Assembly (NCBI RefSeq): GCF_012843905.1
Contig: NZ_JABAGC010000012.1
Span: forward strand, 16,346-80,345
Source of the DNA: Clostridium sp. SM-530-WT-3G
GTDB taxonomy: Bacteria; Bacillota; Clostridia; Clostridiales; Clostridiaceae
Reading direction: 5' to 3'
DNA: 64,000 bases
Part shown: positions 54,773 through 63,320 of the stretch, piece by piece
Layout: each line of letters starts with the position of its first letter
How positions within the stretch are numbered: the first letter of the stretch is position 1
Made by a program: the position numbers and the translations under genes
The notes under the pieces: model-generated
Seen by the model: the letters and a program-made list of their open reading frames with translations, nothing else
The model's database searches: none
Told to the model about the DNA's origin: nothing

Positions 54773-55540
54773 TTATATCTTTTTATAAATAAAAGTTGAA
54801 GCTTTTTCAAATCCATAGTCTCTATAATTATAAATACTTTCTGTAGCTCCTACAAATAAAAGCCCACCTTTTTTTAATGACTCACTAAATTTTTTGTAAA
54901 TTTCCTGTTTCACATCATTATTGAAATATATAACTACATTTCTACATACGATAAGATCAAACCCTGTTTCATATCTGTCTAAAATAAGATCATGTTTCTT
55001 TAATGTAACCATGCTCTTAATTTTATTGTCTATGTAATACTTATCGTCCCTTTGCAGAAAATATTTACTTAAATCACTACTACTCACAGATTTCATTTCA
55101 TTTTTTGTGTATTCTCCGACTTTTGCTTTCGAAAGAATTGTACTATCAATATCTGTAGCTAATATTGTATGATTACCTGCTGGTGCTATTTTATTTAAAA
55201 TCATAGCCAGCGTATATGGTTCACAGCCTATAGAACATGCTGCACTCCATATTTTTAGATTTTTATTTGTTGAAAGTAATTCACTACTCATAAGCTTTTC
55301 TAATTCAACAAAAAGTTCTGGATTTCTAAAGAATTCCGTAACATTAATTGTTATAAAATCCAAAAATTTCTGTCTTTGAACAGAATCATTTTTTATAACT
55401 TGCGTATATTCTTGTAATGATTTTATTCCTACACGTGTCATTAAGCTATTTATTCGCCTATTAAGCTGTTCTGGCTTATATGCAGATAAATTTATGCCTA
55501 ATTCCTTATGAACCCATTTATGAAATTCATTAAACTCCAT
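54773..55540 (-). CDS. cheR: CheR, chemotaxis protein methyltransferase
   Basis: CheR methylates receptor glutamates with SAM. The 255-residue protein shows the helical N-terminal domain, 'TINVTEFFRNPELFVELE', the SAM-binding WSAACSIGCEPYTLAMIL, ILATDIDSTIL, and the catalytic-domain motif DLIVCRNVVIYF. It lies between cheB and cheA. No TPR tail is present. Confidence 0.96.
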   Translation of the reverse strand: MEFNEFHKWVHKELGINLSAYKPEQLNRRINSLMTRVGIKSLQEYTQVIKNDSVQRQKFLDFITINVTEFFRNPELFVELEKLMSSELLSTNKNLKIWSAACSIGCEPYTLAMILNKIAPAGNHTILATDIDSTILSKAKVGEYTKNEMKSVSSSDLSKYFLQRDDKYYIDNKIKSMVTLKKHDLILDRYETGFDLIVCRNVVIYFNNDVKQEIYKKFSESLKKGGLLFVGATESIYNYRDYGFEKASTFIYKKI

Positions 55541-55549
55541 TTATTCCTC

Positions 55550-56668
55550 CTAAATTCTCTTTACTATTTTTATTATATTGTCACATACCTGATCTAAAGG
55601 AAGCACCAAATCTACCTTTCCAGTTTCAAAGGCAGCTTTAGGCATACCATAAATCGTGCATGTGGATTTATCCTCTGCTATTGTAATTCCACCATTATCT
55701 TTTATATTTTCTGTTCCAGCGGCTCCATCCCTACCCATACCAGTTAATACAACTGACAATATATTAGAACCATAAACCTTAATAGCTGAATCAAATAGTT
55801 TATCTACAGCCGGCCTTACTCCCCATACAGGTGGTTCTTGATTGAAGCATATTTTATTATTATCACCTATGGTCATATGACTTCCACCTTTTGCAATATA
55901 TATTGTTCCATTATCAATATTCATTCCATCTTCAGCTTCAACAACATTCATCTGACACACTCTATTAAGTCTTTCAGAAAATACCTTAGTAAACCCCTCT
56001 GGCATATGTTGAACCACAAAAACAGGTATACCCAAATTTTTTGGAAGATTCACAAGAACTCTTTGTAATGCTTTTGGGCCTCCTGTTGAAGCTCCTATAA
56101 CTACAGCATTTATTCTCTTATTTGGGAGAATTATATTCTCATTTCTATGTACTAATCTTTGATTATCATCAAAGCATTTTACTTCTCCTTGCTTTTGAAT
56201 ATTAAATTTAACTTTCTGCTTTGTCGTCATATTATTATGTATGTATGTTTTACTATTTTTTCTCTTATTAACCATAATTCCTTTAATCTGGCTTATTAGA
56301 TTTTCTTTAACCTTTGCTATATCTAAAGATATACTTCCTGATGGTTTTGTAATAAAACTTATTGCTCCATTATCTAGACATTCAAGAGTAAGCTCTGATC
56401 CATTTGTTGTTGCGCTGCTAAGCATAATTATAGAATAGCTTTTTCCTAATCTCTTTAGTTCTTTAAGTGTTGAAAGACCATCTAAATCCTTCATATGTAC
56501 ATCAAGTGTGATAATATCTGGATTAAACTTGTCCACTTTATCAACAAGCTCTCTTCCATCTCTAAATTTAGCTATTACCTCAAAATTATCCTCTGACTCT
56601 ATAATATCTGAAATAGCTTTCCTCATAAAAGCAGAATCATCTACTACTATAACTTTAACTTTCTCCAT
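55550..56668 (-). CDS. cheB: CheB, receptor methylesterase/deamidase
   Basis: The 372-residue protein joins an N-terminal receiver (VIVVDDSAFMR; phosphorylated Asp56 in ITLDVHMKDLDG) to a methylesterase domain with the triad elements IGASTGGPKALQ (Ser), VVQHMPEGFT (His) and LTGMGRDGAAG (Asp). ATG at 56668 after AAGGGGTG is preferred to an overlapping GTG. It follows cheD by about 14 bp. Confidence 0.96.
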   Translation of the reverse strand: MEKVKVIVVDDSAFMRKAISDIIESEDNFEVIAKFRDGRELVDKVDKFNPDIITLDVHMKDLDGLSTLKELKRLGKSYSIIMLSSATTNGSELTLECLDNGAISFITKPSGSISLDIAKVKENLISQIKGIMVNKRKNSKTYIHNNMTTKQKVKFNIQKQGEVKCFDDNQRLVHRNENIILPNKRINAVVIGASTGGPKALQRVLVNLPKNLGIPVFVVQHMPEGFTKVFSERLNRVCQMNVVEAEDGMNIDNGTIYIAKGGSHMTIGDNNKICFNQEPPVWGVRPAVDKLFDSAIKVYGSNILSVVLTGMGRDGAAGTENIKDNGGITIAEDKSTCTIYGMPKAAFETGKVDLVLPLDQVCDNIIKIVKRI

Positions 56669-56682
56669 AAATAACACCCCTT

Positions 56683-57171
56683 TTATAATTCTATAATACC
56701 TTTTCCTAATATCTTTACAATTACTTTCCCATCACTAGCATTAAGAATCATAGTCCTACCTTTATTTCCACCTATCTCTTCTGCAATTATTGGAATTCCA
56801 TTAGCATTCAATGACTTTTTAACTGCCTCACCATTTCTCTTTCCAATATCACTAATAATGCTCTTATCTGAAAAGTTAAACATTGAAGCTCCTCCGGCTA
56901 TTTTCGCCACTATCCCACTTTTTTTACATCCTTGTTTTTCCATTTTTTCAATTAAAATAGGTATTGCTAAATCTGCAAATTTCATAGGATTATTTGGCGA
57001 TTTAAATTGAGTACTATCTGGAAGCATTATATGCGCTAAACCTGCTATTTTTAAACTTTTATCATATAAGGCTATTCCAATACATGATCCAAGTCCAATA
57101 GTCATTATAGATCCTGGAGCTAATACTAAATTAAGATCAGCTATTCCCACTTTTACCTCATTTCCTACCAT
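56683..57171 (-). CDS. cheD: CheD, receptor glutamine deamidase
   Basis: CheD deamidates receptors and activates CheC. The 162-residue protein has the active-site pattern GLGSCIGIALYD (Cys) and AGLAHIMLPDS (His), plus 'KIAGGASMFNF' and 'GNKGRTMILNASDGKVIVK'. Length and motifs are complete. It sits between cheW and cheB. Confidence 0.96.
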   Translation of the reverse strand: MVGNEVKVGIADLNLVLAPGSIMTIGLGSCIGIALYDKSLKIAGLAHIMLPDSTQFKSPNNPMKFADLAIPILIEKMEKQGCKKSGIVAKIAGGASMFNFSDKSIISDIGKRNGEAVKKSLNANGIPIIAEEIGGNKGRTMILNASDGKVIVKILGKGIIEL

Positions 57172-57179
57172 TTTTCCCC

Positions 57180-57629
57180 CTAAAATATACTAGCCTCATC
57201 CTCGCTTGATAATACTCTATCTAAATCCAGTAAAATAACTATATGATTATCTAATTTGATTAATCCTGAAATATACTTTCTTTCAATAGCATTAGTTATC
57301 TCTGGCATTTCTGCTATATTTTTATTATTAATATCAGTTACTTCATAAACATTATCTACTATTACTCCAAATTTTTTCTCTTTTCTTTTAACCACTATAA
57401 TCTTTGTAGCTTCAGTTATCTTGTCTTCCCCAAGCTTAAACTTATTTGATAAACTTATTATAGGTAGAATGCTATCTTCATAGTCTATAACCCCTCTCAC
57501 AAAGTCTGGTGTCTCTGGAAGTATTGTAGGTTCAACATACCCCAGTATTCTTTCAACTTCTGTAATATTTGTTGAATATTTTTCATTACTTAATCCAAAT
57601 ACTAAAATCTTATTATCGTTATCAGCCAT
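57180..57629 (-). CDS. cheW: CheW, chemotaxis coupling protein (copy 1, first gene of che operon)
   Basis: The 149-residue protein has the CheW fold: ILVFGLSNEKYSTNITEVE, 'ILPETPDFVRGVIDYEDSILPIISL' and 'VDNVYEVTDINNKNIAEM'. It differs clearly from the second CheW copy at 51052 and so is not a recent duplicate. It starts a same-strand run of ten chemotaxis/switch genes. No sigma-D box was found in the 385 bp upstream. Confidence 0.93.
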   Translation of the reverse strand: MADNDNKILVFGLSNEKYSTNITEVERILGYVEPTILPETPDFVRGVIDYEDSILPIISLSNKFKLGEDKITEATKIIVVKRKEKKFGVIVDNVYEVTDINNKNIAEMPEITNAIERKYISGLIKLDNHIVILLDLDRVLSSEDEASIF

Positions 57630-58014
57630 ATTCTATTCCTCCTAAAAATATTTTTTAATAAATAGCTACCATCACTATAGATATCCAAATTATTATAATA
57701 ATTATATATGCGAAATTAGTATCTTCTTTTGAGTTTTATCTACTTTATTATTTTTTAAAACTAATTAAATTATTTTCAAAACAGCATGTCCACATTATAA
57801 GTATATCATTAATTTAACCATCTTCACATATTAATTCGACTATTTTTTCTATTTATGTAAAAAAACATTGATTATTTTCAACATATATCGATTCGGATGT
57901 TTTAATATGAGGTAATATTATTTAAATAAATAGCGTGACATGGCAATTTACATAGAGTATAAAAAAGTATGCCACATCACACTAATAATTTATTCCAATA
58001 TAAAAAATACAATC
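57630..58014. other. Intergenic region upstream of the chemotaxis operon
   Basis: The 385 bp must contain the chemotaxis operon promoter, but I cannot identify it: TAAA and CGATA-like words occur near 57885-57904 but at 8-bp spacing. A terminator for the preceding gene lies at 57933-57982. The remainder is AT-rich without a supported gene. Confidence 0.5.
57933..57982 (-). terminator. Probable terminator after the class IV aminotransferase gene
   Basis: On the minus-strand transcript, 57970-57982 pairs with 57933-57945 over 13 bp (four G-U pairs) with a 24-nt loop. It lies about 30 bp after the stop at 58015. The loop is long and the following tract is only moderately U-rich, so confidence is limited. 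Confidence 0.45.
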
Positions 58015-58755
58015 TTATTTGTTTTTTATATATTTTTCTACAGCATCATTATATTTTTTCATTAACTTTAAGACAATATCATTCTTAGGATTAAGTTCTA
58101 TATTATCTACTGAATTTATAGGTAATACCTTTGGTGATGTTCCTGAAATAAACATTCCATCTAGCTTATAAATATCCTTATAGCTATATTCAACTTCTTC
58201 TACTTCAATCCCACACTCTTTAGCAAGTTCTATTACTTCTCCTCGAGTAACTCCTGGAAGAACAGCTTTTGTTTGTGATGTTAAAAGTTTGTTATCTTTA
58301 ACCATGAATATATTAGACTTGCTTCCTTCTGTAATAAATCCATTTCTATCTATTAATATAGCTTCAAAAGCATTATGTTCCTCTATTTGTTTAGTTACCT
58401 TATTTCTAAAATCATCATTGATAATTTTAGCATTAGGATTTTCTCTTTCACCAAAATATAATATTGTTTTTACTCCATTTTCATACATATCTTCTGTTGG
58501 ATAAAAATGCTTAATAAAAAATATATCTAATTTATCTTCATTGACTTTGTAAGTTATTTTTATATTTCCCATATTTTTATTTTCATATTTAATCAACTTA
58601 TTAATTCTCGCACAAATATCTTCATACTTTAATGTAAATGTCTTGTTAATTAGCTTAAATGAATTTTCCATCCTTGCAAGATGCTTTTCTAAAAATAGTG
58701 GCTTTCCATCTATAACTCGTAATACTTCATAAATAATCTTATCTTCCATATACAT
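58015..58755 (-). CDS. Class IV PLP aminotransferase (BCAT/D-AAT/ADC lyase family)
   Basis: The 246-residue protein has the fold-type IV pattern: YEVLRVIDGKPLFLEKHLARM, 'FEAILIDRNGFITEGSKSNIFMVKDNKLLT', LPGVTRGEVIELAKECGI and 'DGMFISGTSPKVLPI'. The family includes branched-chain aminotransferase, D-amino acid aminotransferase and aminodeoxychorismate lyase; the short length favours the last two, but I cannot choose. It is not flagellar. It follows the HAD gene by 16 bp, so the two may be cotranscribed. Confidence 0.85.
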   Translation of the reverse strand: MYMEDKIIYEVLRVIDGKPLFLEKHLARMENSFKLINKTFTLKYEDICARINKLIKYENKNMGNIKITYKVNEDKLDIFFIKHFYPTEDMYENGVKTILYFGERENPNAKIINDDFRNKVTKQIEEHNAFEAILIDRNGFITEGSKSNIFMVKDNKLLTSQTKAVLPGVTRGEVIELAKECGIEVEEVEYSYKDIYKLDGMFISGTSPKVLPINSVDNIELNPKNDIVLKLMKKYNDAVEKYIKNK

Positions 58756-58771
58756 TACACCCTTTCTATTT

Positions 58772-59410
58772 TTATTTCCATTTTAATATTTCTATATCAT
58801 TCTTCTTTTTATAATTAATCAAATATGGTTTTCCAACTAAATCAAGTAATGGCTTATCTGACAATGAATCAGAAAACATATATGAATTCTTAAAATCAAC
58901 TTCAATATTTTCTTTATCTAATACTTCTTTAAGTCTTCTTACTTTTTCTTCTCCCTTACAATTTTCACCATACATTTTCCTAATAAAAATTCCATTTTCA
59001 AAAGTAAATCTAGTTCCTATTACCTTATCAACTACATCTATATTATAAAATTCATTAATATAAAATTCAGGAGATGCAGATATTAGATATATATCATATC
59101 CCTCTTTCTTTAACTTTCTCATCATTTTTAATGCATCTTCATAGACTATATTTTGTAATCTATCTCTATAGAAATCTTTTACTAATACACTTAAATCTTC
59201 TTCTTTTATTCCATCAATAAATTTCAGAAACTTTTCTTTTACTTTTTTTTCATCATATACCTTCATTACATACATTAATCCACTAAAGGCAGCTCTAGGA
59301 AGAAATCTTATATTTCTCTTATCCTTAGATATTGAATACTTAAAAAATTCCATAAGAGTTTCTTTTCTTGTTATTGTATAGTCGATATCAAATATTGCCA
59401 GTTTCTTCAA
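58772..59410 (-). CDS. HAD superfamily hydrolase, subfamily IB
   Basis: The 212-residue protein starts KKLAIFDIDYTITRKETL, with the nucleophile/acid Asp pair of HAD phosphatases, followed by ISASPEFYINEF (motif II Ser) and 'FSDSLSDKPLLDLVGKPYLIN' (motif IV Asp), with the IB-type helical cap. Members include phosphoserine phosphatase-like and lysophospholipid-linked enzymes; the substrate is unknown. The start is TTG at 59410: the HAD motif begins at once and no ATG is available. Confidence 0.87.
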   Translation of the reverse strand: MKKLAIFDIDYTITRKETLMEFFKYSISKDKRNIRFLPRAAFSGLMYVMKVYDEKKVKEKFLKFIDGIKEEDLSVLVKDFYRDRLQNIVYEDALKMMRKLKKEGYDIYLISASPEFYINEFYNIDVVDKVIGTRFTFENGIFIRKMYGENCKGEEKVRRLKEVLDKENIEVDFKNSYMFSDSLSDKPLLDLVGKPYLINYKKKNDIEILKWK

Positions 59411-59572
59411 ATCTAAATACCATCCTTCTTTAATAAATATATCTTTTGTTTAATATTATTAACACGTGAAGCAGCATGATATAAAAAAACACTTCTTATA
59501 TCACCAATAATAAAATATTTAAAAATACTTCACCCATTAATAAAATATAAAATTAGCTAATCCTAATAATAT

Positions 59573-59641
59573 AATAATGCACAACTTCGAACAAGATTCT
59601 TATATAATTATCTTAGTATCATTCGCTAATTGTGCATTATT
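59573..59641 (-). terminator. Possible terminator after the aspartate-type aminotransferase
   Basis: A perfect 12-bp inverted repeat (59573-59584 with 59630-59641) with a 45-nt loop lies 11 bp after the stop at 59653. The loop is long, and it could instead be a mobile repeat or a processed 3' structure. Confidence 0.4.
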
Positions 59642-59652
59642 TATAACAATAA

Positions 59653-60846
59653 CTATTTAATTTTACTTAGGAAAGTTGAAATTCTATCTATTCCTTTTTC
59701 TATTATATCCATTGATGTTGCATATGATAATCTTATATAATCATCTAGTCCAAATCCTGCACCTGGTATTACAGCTACTTTTTCTTCATCTAATAATACT
59801 TTTGCAAAATCTAATGAACTTTCAATCTTCTGGCCTTTAAATTCTGTATTAAAGTAATCAGATACATTAACCATAATATAAAAAGCACCACTTGGCTTAA
59901 TTATAGAAACCCCATTTATCTTATTTAATTTATCTATCATAAAATTACGTCTTCTTGCAAATTCTGCAACCATATTATTAAGATCTTCAACTGGTCCATT
60001 CAAAGCTTCAATTGTTGCATATTGAGTTATTGTATTTACATTTGAAGTCATGTGGCTTTGAATACTTGTCATTATTTTAGTAATTTCTTCACTTGCAGCT
60101 ATATATCCAAGTCTCCAGCCTGTCATAGCATAAGTTTTCGAAACTCCGTTTATTACTAATGTTCTACTATATGCATCTTCATTTAATGATGCAATACTTA
60201 CATGCTTTTCATTATCATATATTAATTTTTCATATATCTCATCAGATATTATTAATAGGTTATACTTTTTTGCAAAATCAGCTATTTTTAATAGCTCATC
60301 TTCATTATATATTGTTCCAGTTGGATTATTAGGACTATTTATTAATATAGCCTTAGTTTTATCAGTAACAGCTTTTTCTAAATCTTCAACTGTATATTTA
60401 TAATTATTTTCTTTTTTAGTTTCAACAAATACAGGAACCCCATCTGCAAGTTTAACAAGCTCTGGATAACTCACCCAATATGGAATTGGAATAAGAACTT
60501 CATCTCCTGGATTTAATATTGCCATAAATGCATTTGCAAGACATTGTTTTGCTCCTGTTGATACTGTTATTTGATTTGGCTTGTAATCTAAATTATTATC
60601 TTTTTTAAATTTTTGACAAATAGTTTCCTTTAATTCTAATATTCCTCCTGCTGGAGTATATTTTGTCTTTCCATCTTTCATTGCTTTTATAGCTGCATTT
60701 ATTATATTCTCTGGTGTATTAAAATCTGGTTCTCCAGCTCCAAAACTAACAACATCTACACCTTGTTTTTTCAATTCATTTGCCTTTGCTGTTATAGCAA
60801 GTGTGATTGATGGACTAATATTCCCCGCTTTTTTGGATAATTGCAT
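59653..60846 (-). CDS. Class I aminotransferase, aspartate aminotransferase-like
   Basis: The 397-residue PLP enzyme shows FGAGEPDFNTPENI, 'VSTGAKQCLANAFMAILNPGDEVLIP', INSPNNPTGTIYNEDEL, ISDEIYEKLIYD, and the PLP lysine in NGVSKTYAMTGWRLGYIA. The C-terminal arginine region 'YIRLSYATSMD' is present. This is the AspB/type Ib group. Good GGAGGAATGAGCA context before ATG. It stands alone between non-flagellar genes. Confidence 0.93.
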   Translation of the reverse strand: MQLSKKAGNISPSITLAITAKANELKKQGVDVVSFGAGEPDFNTPENIINAAIKAMKDGKTKYTPAGGILELKETICQKFKKDNNLDYKPNQITVSTGAKQCLANAFMAILNPGDEVLIPIPYWVSYPELVKLADGVPVFVETKKENNYKYTVEDLEKAVTDKTKAILINSPNNPTGTIYNEDELLKIADFAKKYNLLIISDEIYEKLIYDNEKHVSIASLNEDAYSRTLVINGVSKTYAMTGWRLGYIAASEEITKIMTSIQSHMTSNVNTITQYATIEALNGPVEDLNNMVAEFARRRNFMIDKLNKINGVSIIKPSGAFYIMVNVSDYFNTEFKGQKIESSLDFAKVLLDEEKVAVIPGAGFGLDDYIRLSYATSMDIIEKGIDRISTFLSKIK

Positions 60847-60946
60847 TGCTCATTCCTCCAGTAAATTTATTCTACATTAAAAATATAACATTATTAATTT
60901 TGATTGTAAATATTTTGATAAACATACTCATTCAGCTAATAATTGA

Positions 60947-61072
60947 AAGTCGAGAGTTGAAAGTTGGTGGTGCAAATTCTCTAGCGAGAATTTGTTTTAA
61001 TTTATCTTTATAAAAATTCTATATGAATTTTATCCTTAAACTCTCAACTATCCACTATCAACTTTCAACTAA
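60947..61072. repeat. Small inverted-repeat element (MITE-like)
   Basis: The segment has inverted ends: AGTTGAAAGTTGG (60955-60967) and, reverse-complementary, a CAACTTTCAACT run (61059-61070). Inside is a second hairpin, AAATTCTC-TAGC-GAGAATTT (about 60974-60993). There is no ORF. Small repeats with AGTTGAAAGTTG ends look like dispersed intergenic elements, but other copies would have to be found to prove this. Confidence 0.5.
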
Positions 61073-61076
61073 AAAA

Positions 61077-61098
61077 AGCTCTGGCTTTCACCAGAGCT
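61077..61098 (-). terminator. Terminator of the DUF1292 gene
   Basis: An 8-bp stem AGCTCTGG/CCAGAGCT with a 6-nt loop lies 6 bp after the stop at 61104, followed by T7 on the minus-strand transcript. A classical intrinsic terminator. Confidence 0.9.
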
Positions 61099-61103
61099 CT
61101 CTA

Positions 61104-61430
61104 TTATTCACCCATTAATTCATTTTGATAGTAAGATGAAACTGTTTCAAATTCATCTTCTTCTGGAACTACTAATTCTTCTCCATCTAATCTAAATAAG
61201 TATACAGAATCTTCATTAGGATTTTGTGCTAAGAAGTATTCATTTTCTTCATATTTAAATTGATCAATTATAGGGCAAGAAATCAAATTACCATTTTCAT
61301 CTTCTAAATCAATAACGAAGCTTTCATGTTCTCCACAGCCACATCCACATTCATCATGATCATGGTCATGTCCACCGCATCCACAGTCATTACCGCATCC
61401 GCATCCGCTTTTTTCTAAATCTTTTTCCAT
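61104..61430 (-). CDS. DUF1292 protein with Cys/His-rich metal-binding head
   Basis: Residues about 36-105 form the DUF1292 domain (FVIDLEDENGNLISCPIIDQF, EYFLAQNPNEDSVYLFRLD), common in Firmicutes and of unknown function. The first 35 residues are an unusual run of CGCG, GHDHDHDE and CGCGCGEH elements with nine cysteines and several histidines, which suggests metal binding. An IStron-like element ends only a few bases upstream of its ATG, so the original promoter/leader has been pushed away or must be restored by splicing. Confidence 0.85.
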   Translation of the reverse strand: MEKDLEKSGCGCGNDCGCGGHDHDHDECGCGCGEHESFVIDLEDENGNLISCPIIDQFKYEENEYFLAQNPNEDSVYLFRLDGEELVVPEEDEFETVSSYYQNELMGE

Positions 61431-61443
61431 AATTCAACCTGAT

Positions 61444-61483
61444 ACTAAAAACATACTCAAATGTGCACATTTTTATTTATTCA
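61444..61483. repeat. Inverted repeat arm downstream of tnpB
   Basis: These 40 bp match the reverse complement of 62811-62849 at about 36 positions. On the minus-strand transcript the two arms could form a long stem that loops out the whole tnpB gene and brings the intron core next to the element's 3' end. Confidence 0.75.
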
Positions 61484-61588
61484 CTACTTCTTAGTGTTCT
61501 GTTTTGCATAAGCTACTCCAGTTTTATATAACACTCCATAGCATTTAAGGATATACCAAAATCCCTAAGACTAAAGCCTCTCAATATT

Positions 61589-62710
61589 TTAGACTTTAGA
61601 ATAATTACTTAAATTAAAACTTGCATTTAAATCTCTATCTATTACTAAGTTACATTTATCACATTTATAAATTCTATCTTTAAGTTTTAAATCTTTTTTA
61701 AGATTTCCACAACAGCTACAAGTTTTTGAAGAAGGATAAAATTTATCAGCTTGAATAAATTCTATTCCATTAAACTTGCATTTATATTTCATCTGTCTTA
61801 TAAATTCATAAAAGCATTGTTCTTGTATTGCTTTAGATAAATGTTTATTTTTCATCATTCCACTAGTATTTAAATCTTCCATAACTATTCTATATGGACT
61901 CATTTTTACTATTTTATTAGTTACTTGATGAATATGATTAAGTCTTATATTAGATAGTTTCCTATAAATTAACTTTACTTGACTTTCTAACTTAATAATA
62001 TTATTAGTTTTAACAAAAGTATTGCCTTGTTTATTAGCTTCATACTTTCTGCTAATACTACGCTGCAAGTGTATTAATTTACTTTTCAAATTTCTAACTC
62101 TTTTACATTTATTAATATTTTTGAAAGTTAAACCATTAGAGCAGGTAACTAATTTTTTTATACCTAAGTCTAAACCTAAAGATAAGTTTTGGTCTAAAGT
62201 AGTTTGGTTTTCTTCTACTTCAACTCCAAAAGTCAAAATCCAACATCTACCATTAAAACTACAGTAAGGATTAGTATACTTACAATAAGGTATATCATAC
62301 TTAGTTTTAAATTTTACTTTTCCTATTTTTTCTATGTTACATACATCATCTTTGAAATATAAATTATCACATCTAACATAGAAAGACTGTCTGGATTTTC
62401 TTTTAGATTTAAATTTAGGATAACTCCCAGTTTTCTTAAAGAAAGATTTAAAAGCTTTATCTAAGTTTCTAATAGACTCTTGAGTAACTTTACTAGAAAC
62501 TTCATTTAACCACTTAAAATCTTCCTGCTTTTTTAGTTGAGTAAATTCTTTTCTTATATCATTAATAGAATATTTAATACCTTGTTTATATAGAGTATTA
62601 CATCTACTTAATGCCCAGTTATAAGAAAATCTACTGCAACCTATAGATTTAAGCATTATTTGCTCCTGCTCTCTAGTAGGTAGTAACCTTATCTTAATTG
62701 CTTTTATCAT
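61589..62710 (-). CDS. tnpB: TnpB, RNA-guided DNA endonuclease of IS605 type
   Basis: The 373-residue protein is full length with the RuvC triad: Asp in LGLDLGIKKLVTCSNG, Glu in RIVMEDLNTSGMM, Asp in CNLVIDRDLNASFNLSN. It also has the zinc finger CSCCGNLKKDLKLKDRIYKCDKC (four Cys), and the N-terminal helix-turn-helix region MIKAIKIRLLPTREQEQ. TnpB cuts DNA guided by an omega RNA that spans the 3' end of its own gene and the element end; that RNA would lie around 61440-61650. All motifs look active. GAGGTGA precedes the ATG. Confidence 0.95.
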   Translation of the reverse strand: MIKAIKIRLLPTREQEQIMLKSIGCSRFSYNWALSRCNTLYKQGIKYSINDIRKEFTQLKKQEDFKWLNEVSSKVTQESIRNLDKAFKSFFKKTGSYPKFKSKRKSRQSFYVRCDNLYFKDDVCNIEKIGKVKFKTKYDIPYCKYTNPYCSFNGRCWILTFGVEVEENQTTLDQNLSLGLDLGIKKLVTCSNGLTFKNINKCKRVRNLKSKLIHLQRSISRKYEANKQGNTFVKTNNIIKLESQVKLIYRKLSNIRLNHIHQVTNKIVKMSPYRIVMEDLNTSGMMKNKHLSKAIQEQCFYEFIRQMKYKCKFNGIEFIQADKFYPSSKTCSCCGNLKKDLKLKDRIYKCDKCNLVIDRDLNASFNLSNYSKV

Positions 62711-62810
62711 ATATCTTCACCTCACTTTCTATTTATATTATGTGAAAATGAAGTGATTCTATAGATTAAAGTTTTAAAAAAACTAGAAATTAAGGATTCT
62801 GTATACACTT

Positions 62811-62849
62811 TGAATAAATAAAAATATACACATTTGAATTATTTTTAGT
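62811..62849. repeat. Inverted repeat arm upstream of tnpB
   Basis: Partner of 61444-61483, with one gap and few mismatches. It lies directly 3' of the intron core's S-like element, between the core and tnpB, where a P9-type extension would be expected. Confidence 0.75.
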
Positions 62850-63320
62850 GTGTTCACACAAGTTCGTTAAGCTTATGCAGTTCTCTTATGAACTTCTTAA
62901 TATTTCTATTAAGCACAGACTATATCACCTCCCCTTTGGGGAGCTACCCACTTCCACCCACTTAGGTGTACTTCCTTTACGGAATAGTCGTTGAAGTTTT
63001 CCCTGTTCAGGACTTACCTGCTGATTATCCATTATTATAGTACTTAGGATTTAACCATATACCATCTAGTTAATTTTTTCTACTTTAGTAACCTTCACGC
63101 TTAGACTTATTTCATTCTTACGTTGTAGTTTAACTAGCTTTAGGAACTTCCAGCAATTCAAGTAGTTTGGGATAGAATTTATTTTCTATCACTCTATACT
63201 CTTTACGAATATAGGGAGCTTTATAATATTAAAAATATTTTAGCATATTTATATATAGTTAAACATAAATGCCTATATTTTTAACAACTATATAGTTGCT
63301 CCTCTTGGTTTATGTCTTAA
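62850..63320 (-). ncRNA. Group I intron catalytic core (minus strand)
   Basis: Conserved group I elements occur in the right order on the minus strand: P-like GAATTGCTGG (63150-63159), Q-like AATCAGCAGG (63017-63026), R-like TTCAACGACTA (62985-62995) and S-like GATATAGTCTG (62916-62926). P4 pairs GCTG with CAGC. P7 pairs GACTAT with ATAGTC. P3 pairs TTGAA with TTCAA. A CTCCCC-AAA-GGGGAG hairpin sits between R and S. The R and S words are almost identical to phage/bacterial IA-type introns. 5' and 3' splice sites were not fixed. Confidence 0.82.

Noticed and set aside
57885..57904. Possible sigma-D promoter upstream of the chemotaxis operon
   Set aside because: TAAA and ATCGATAT are only 8 bp apart; at the proper distance there is no TAAA.
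61589..62710. Type V CRISPR effector
   Set aside because: Size (373 residues), zinc finger and IStron context show a transposon TnpB, with no array nearby.
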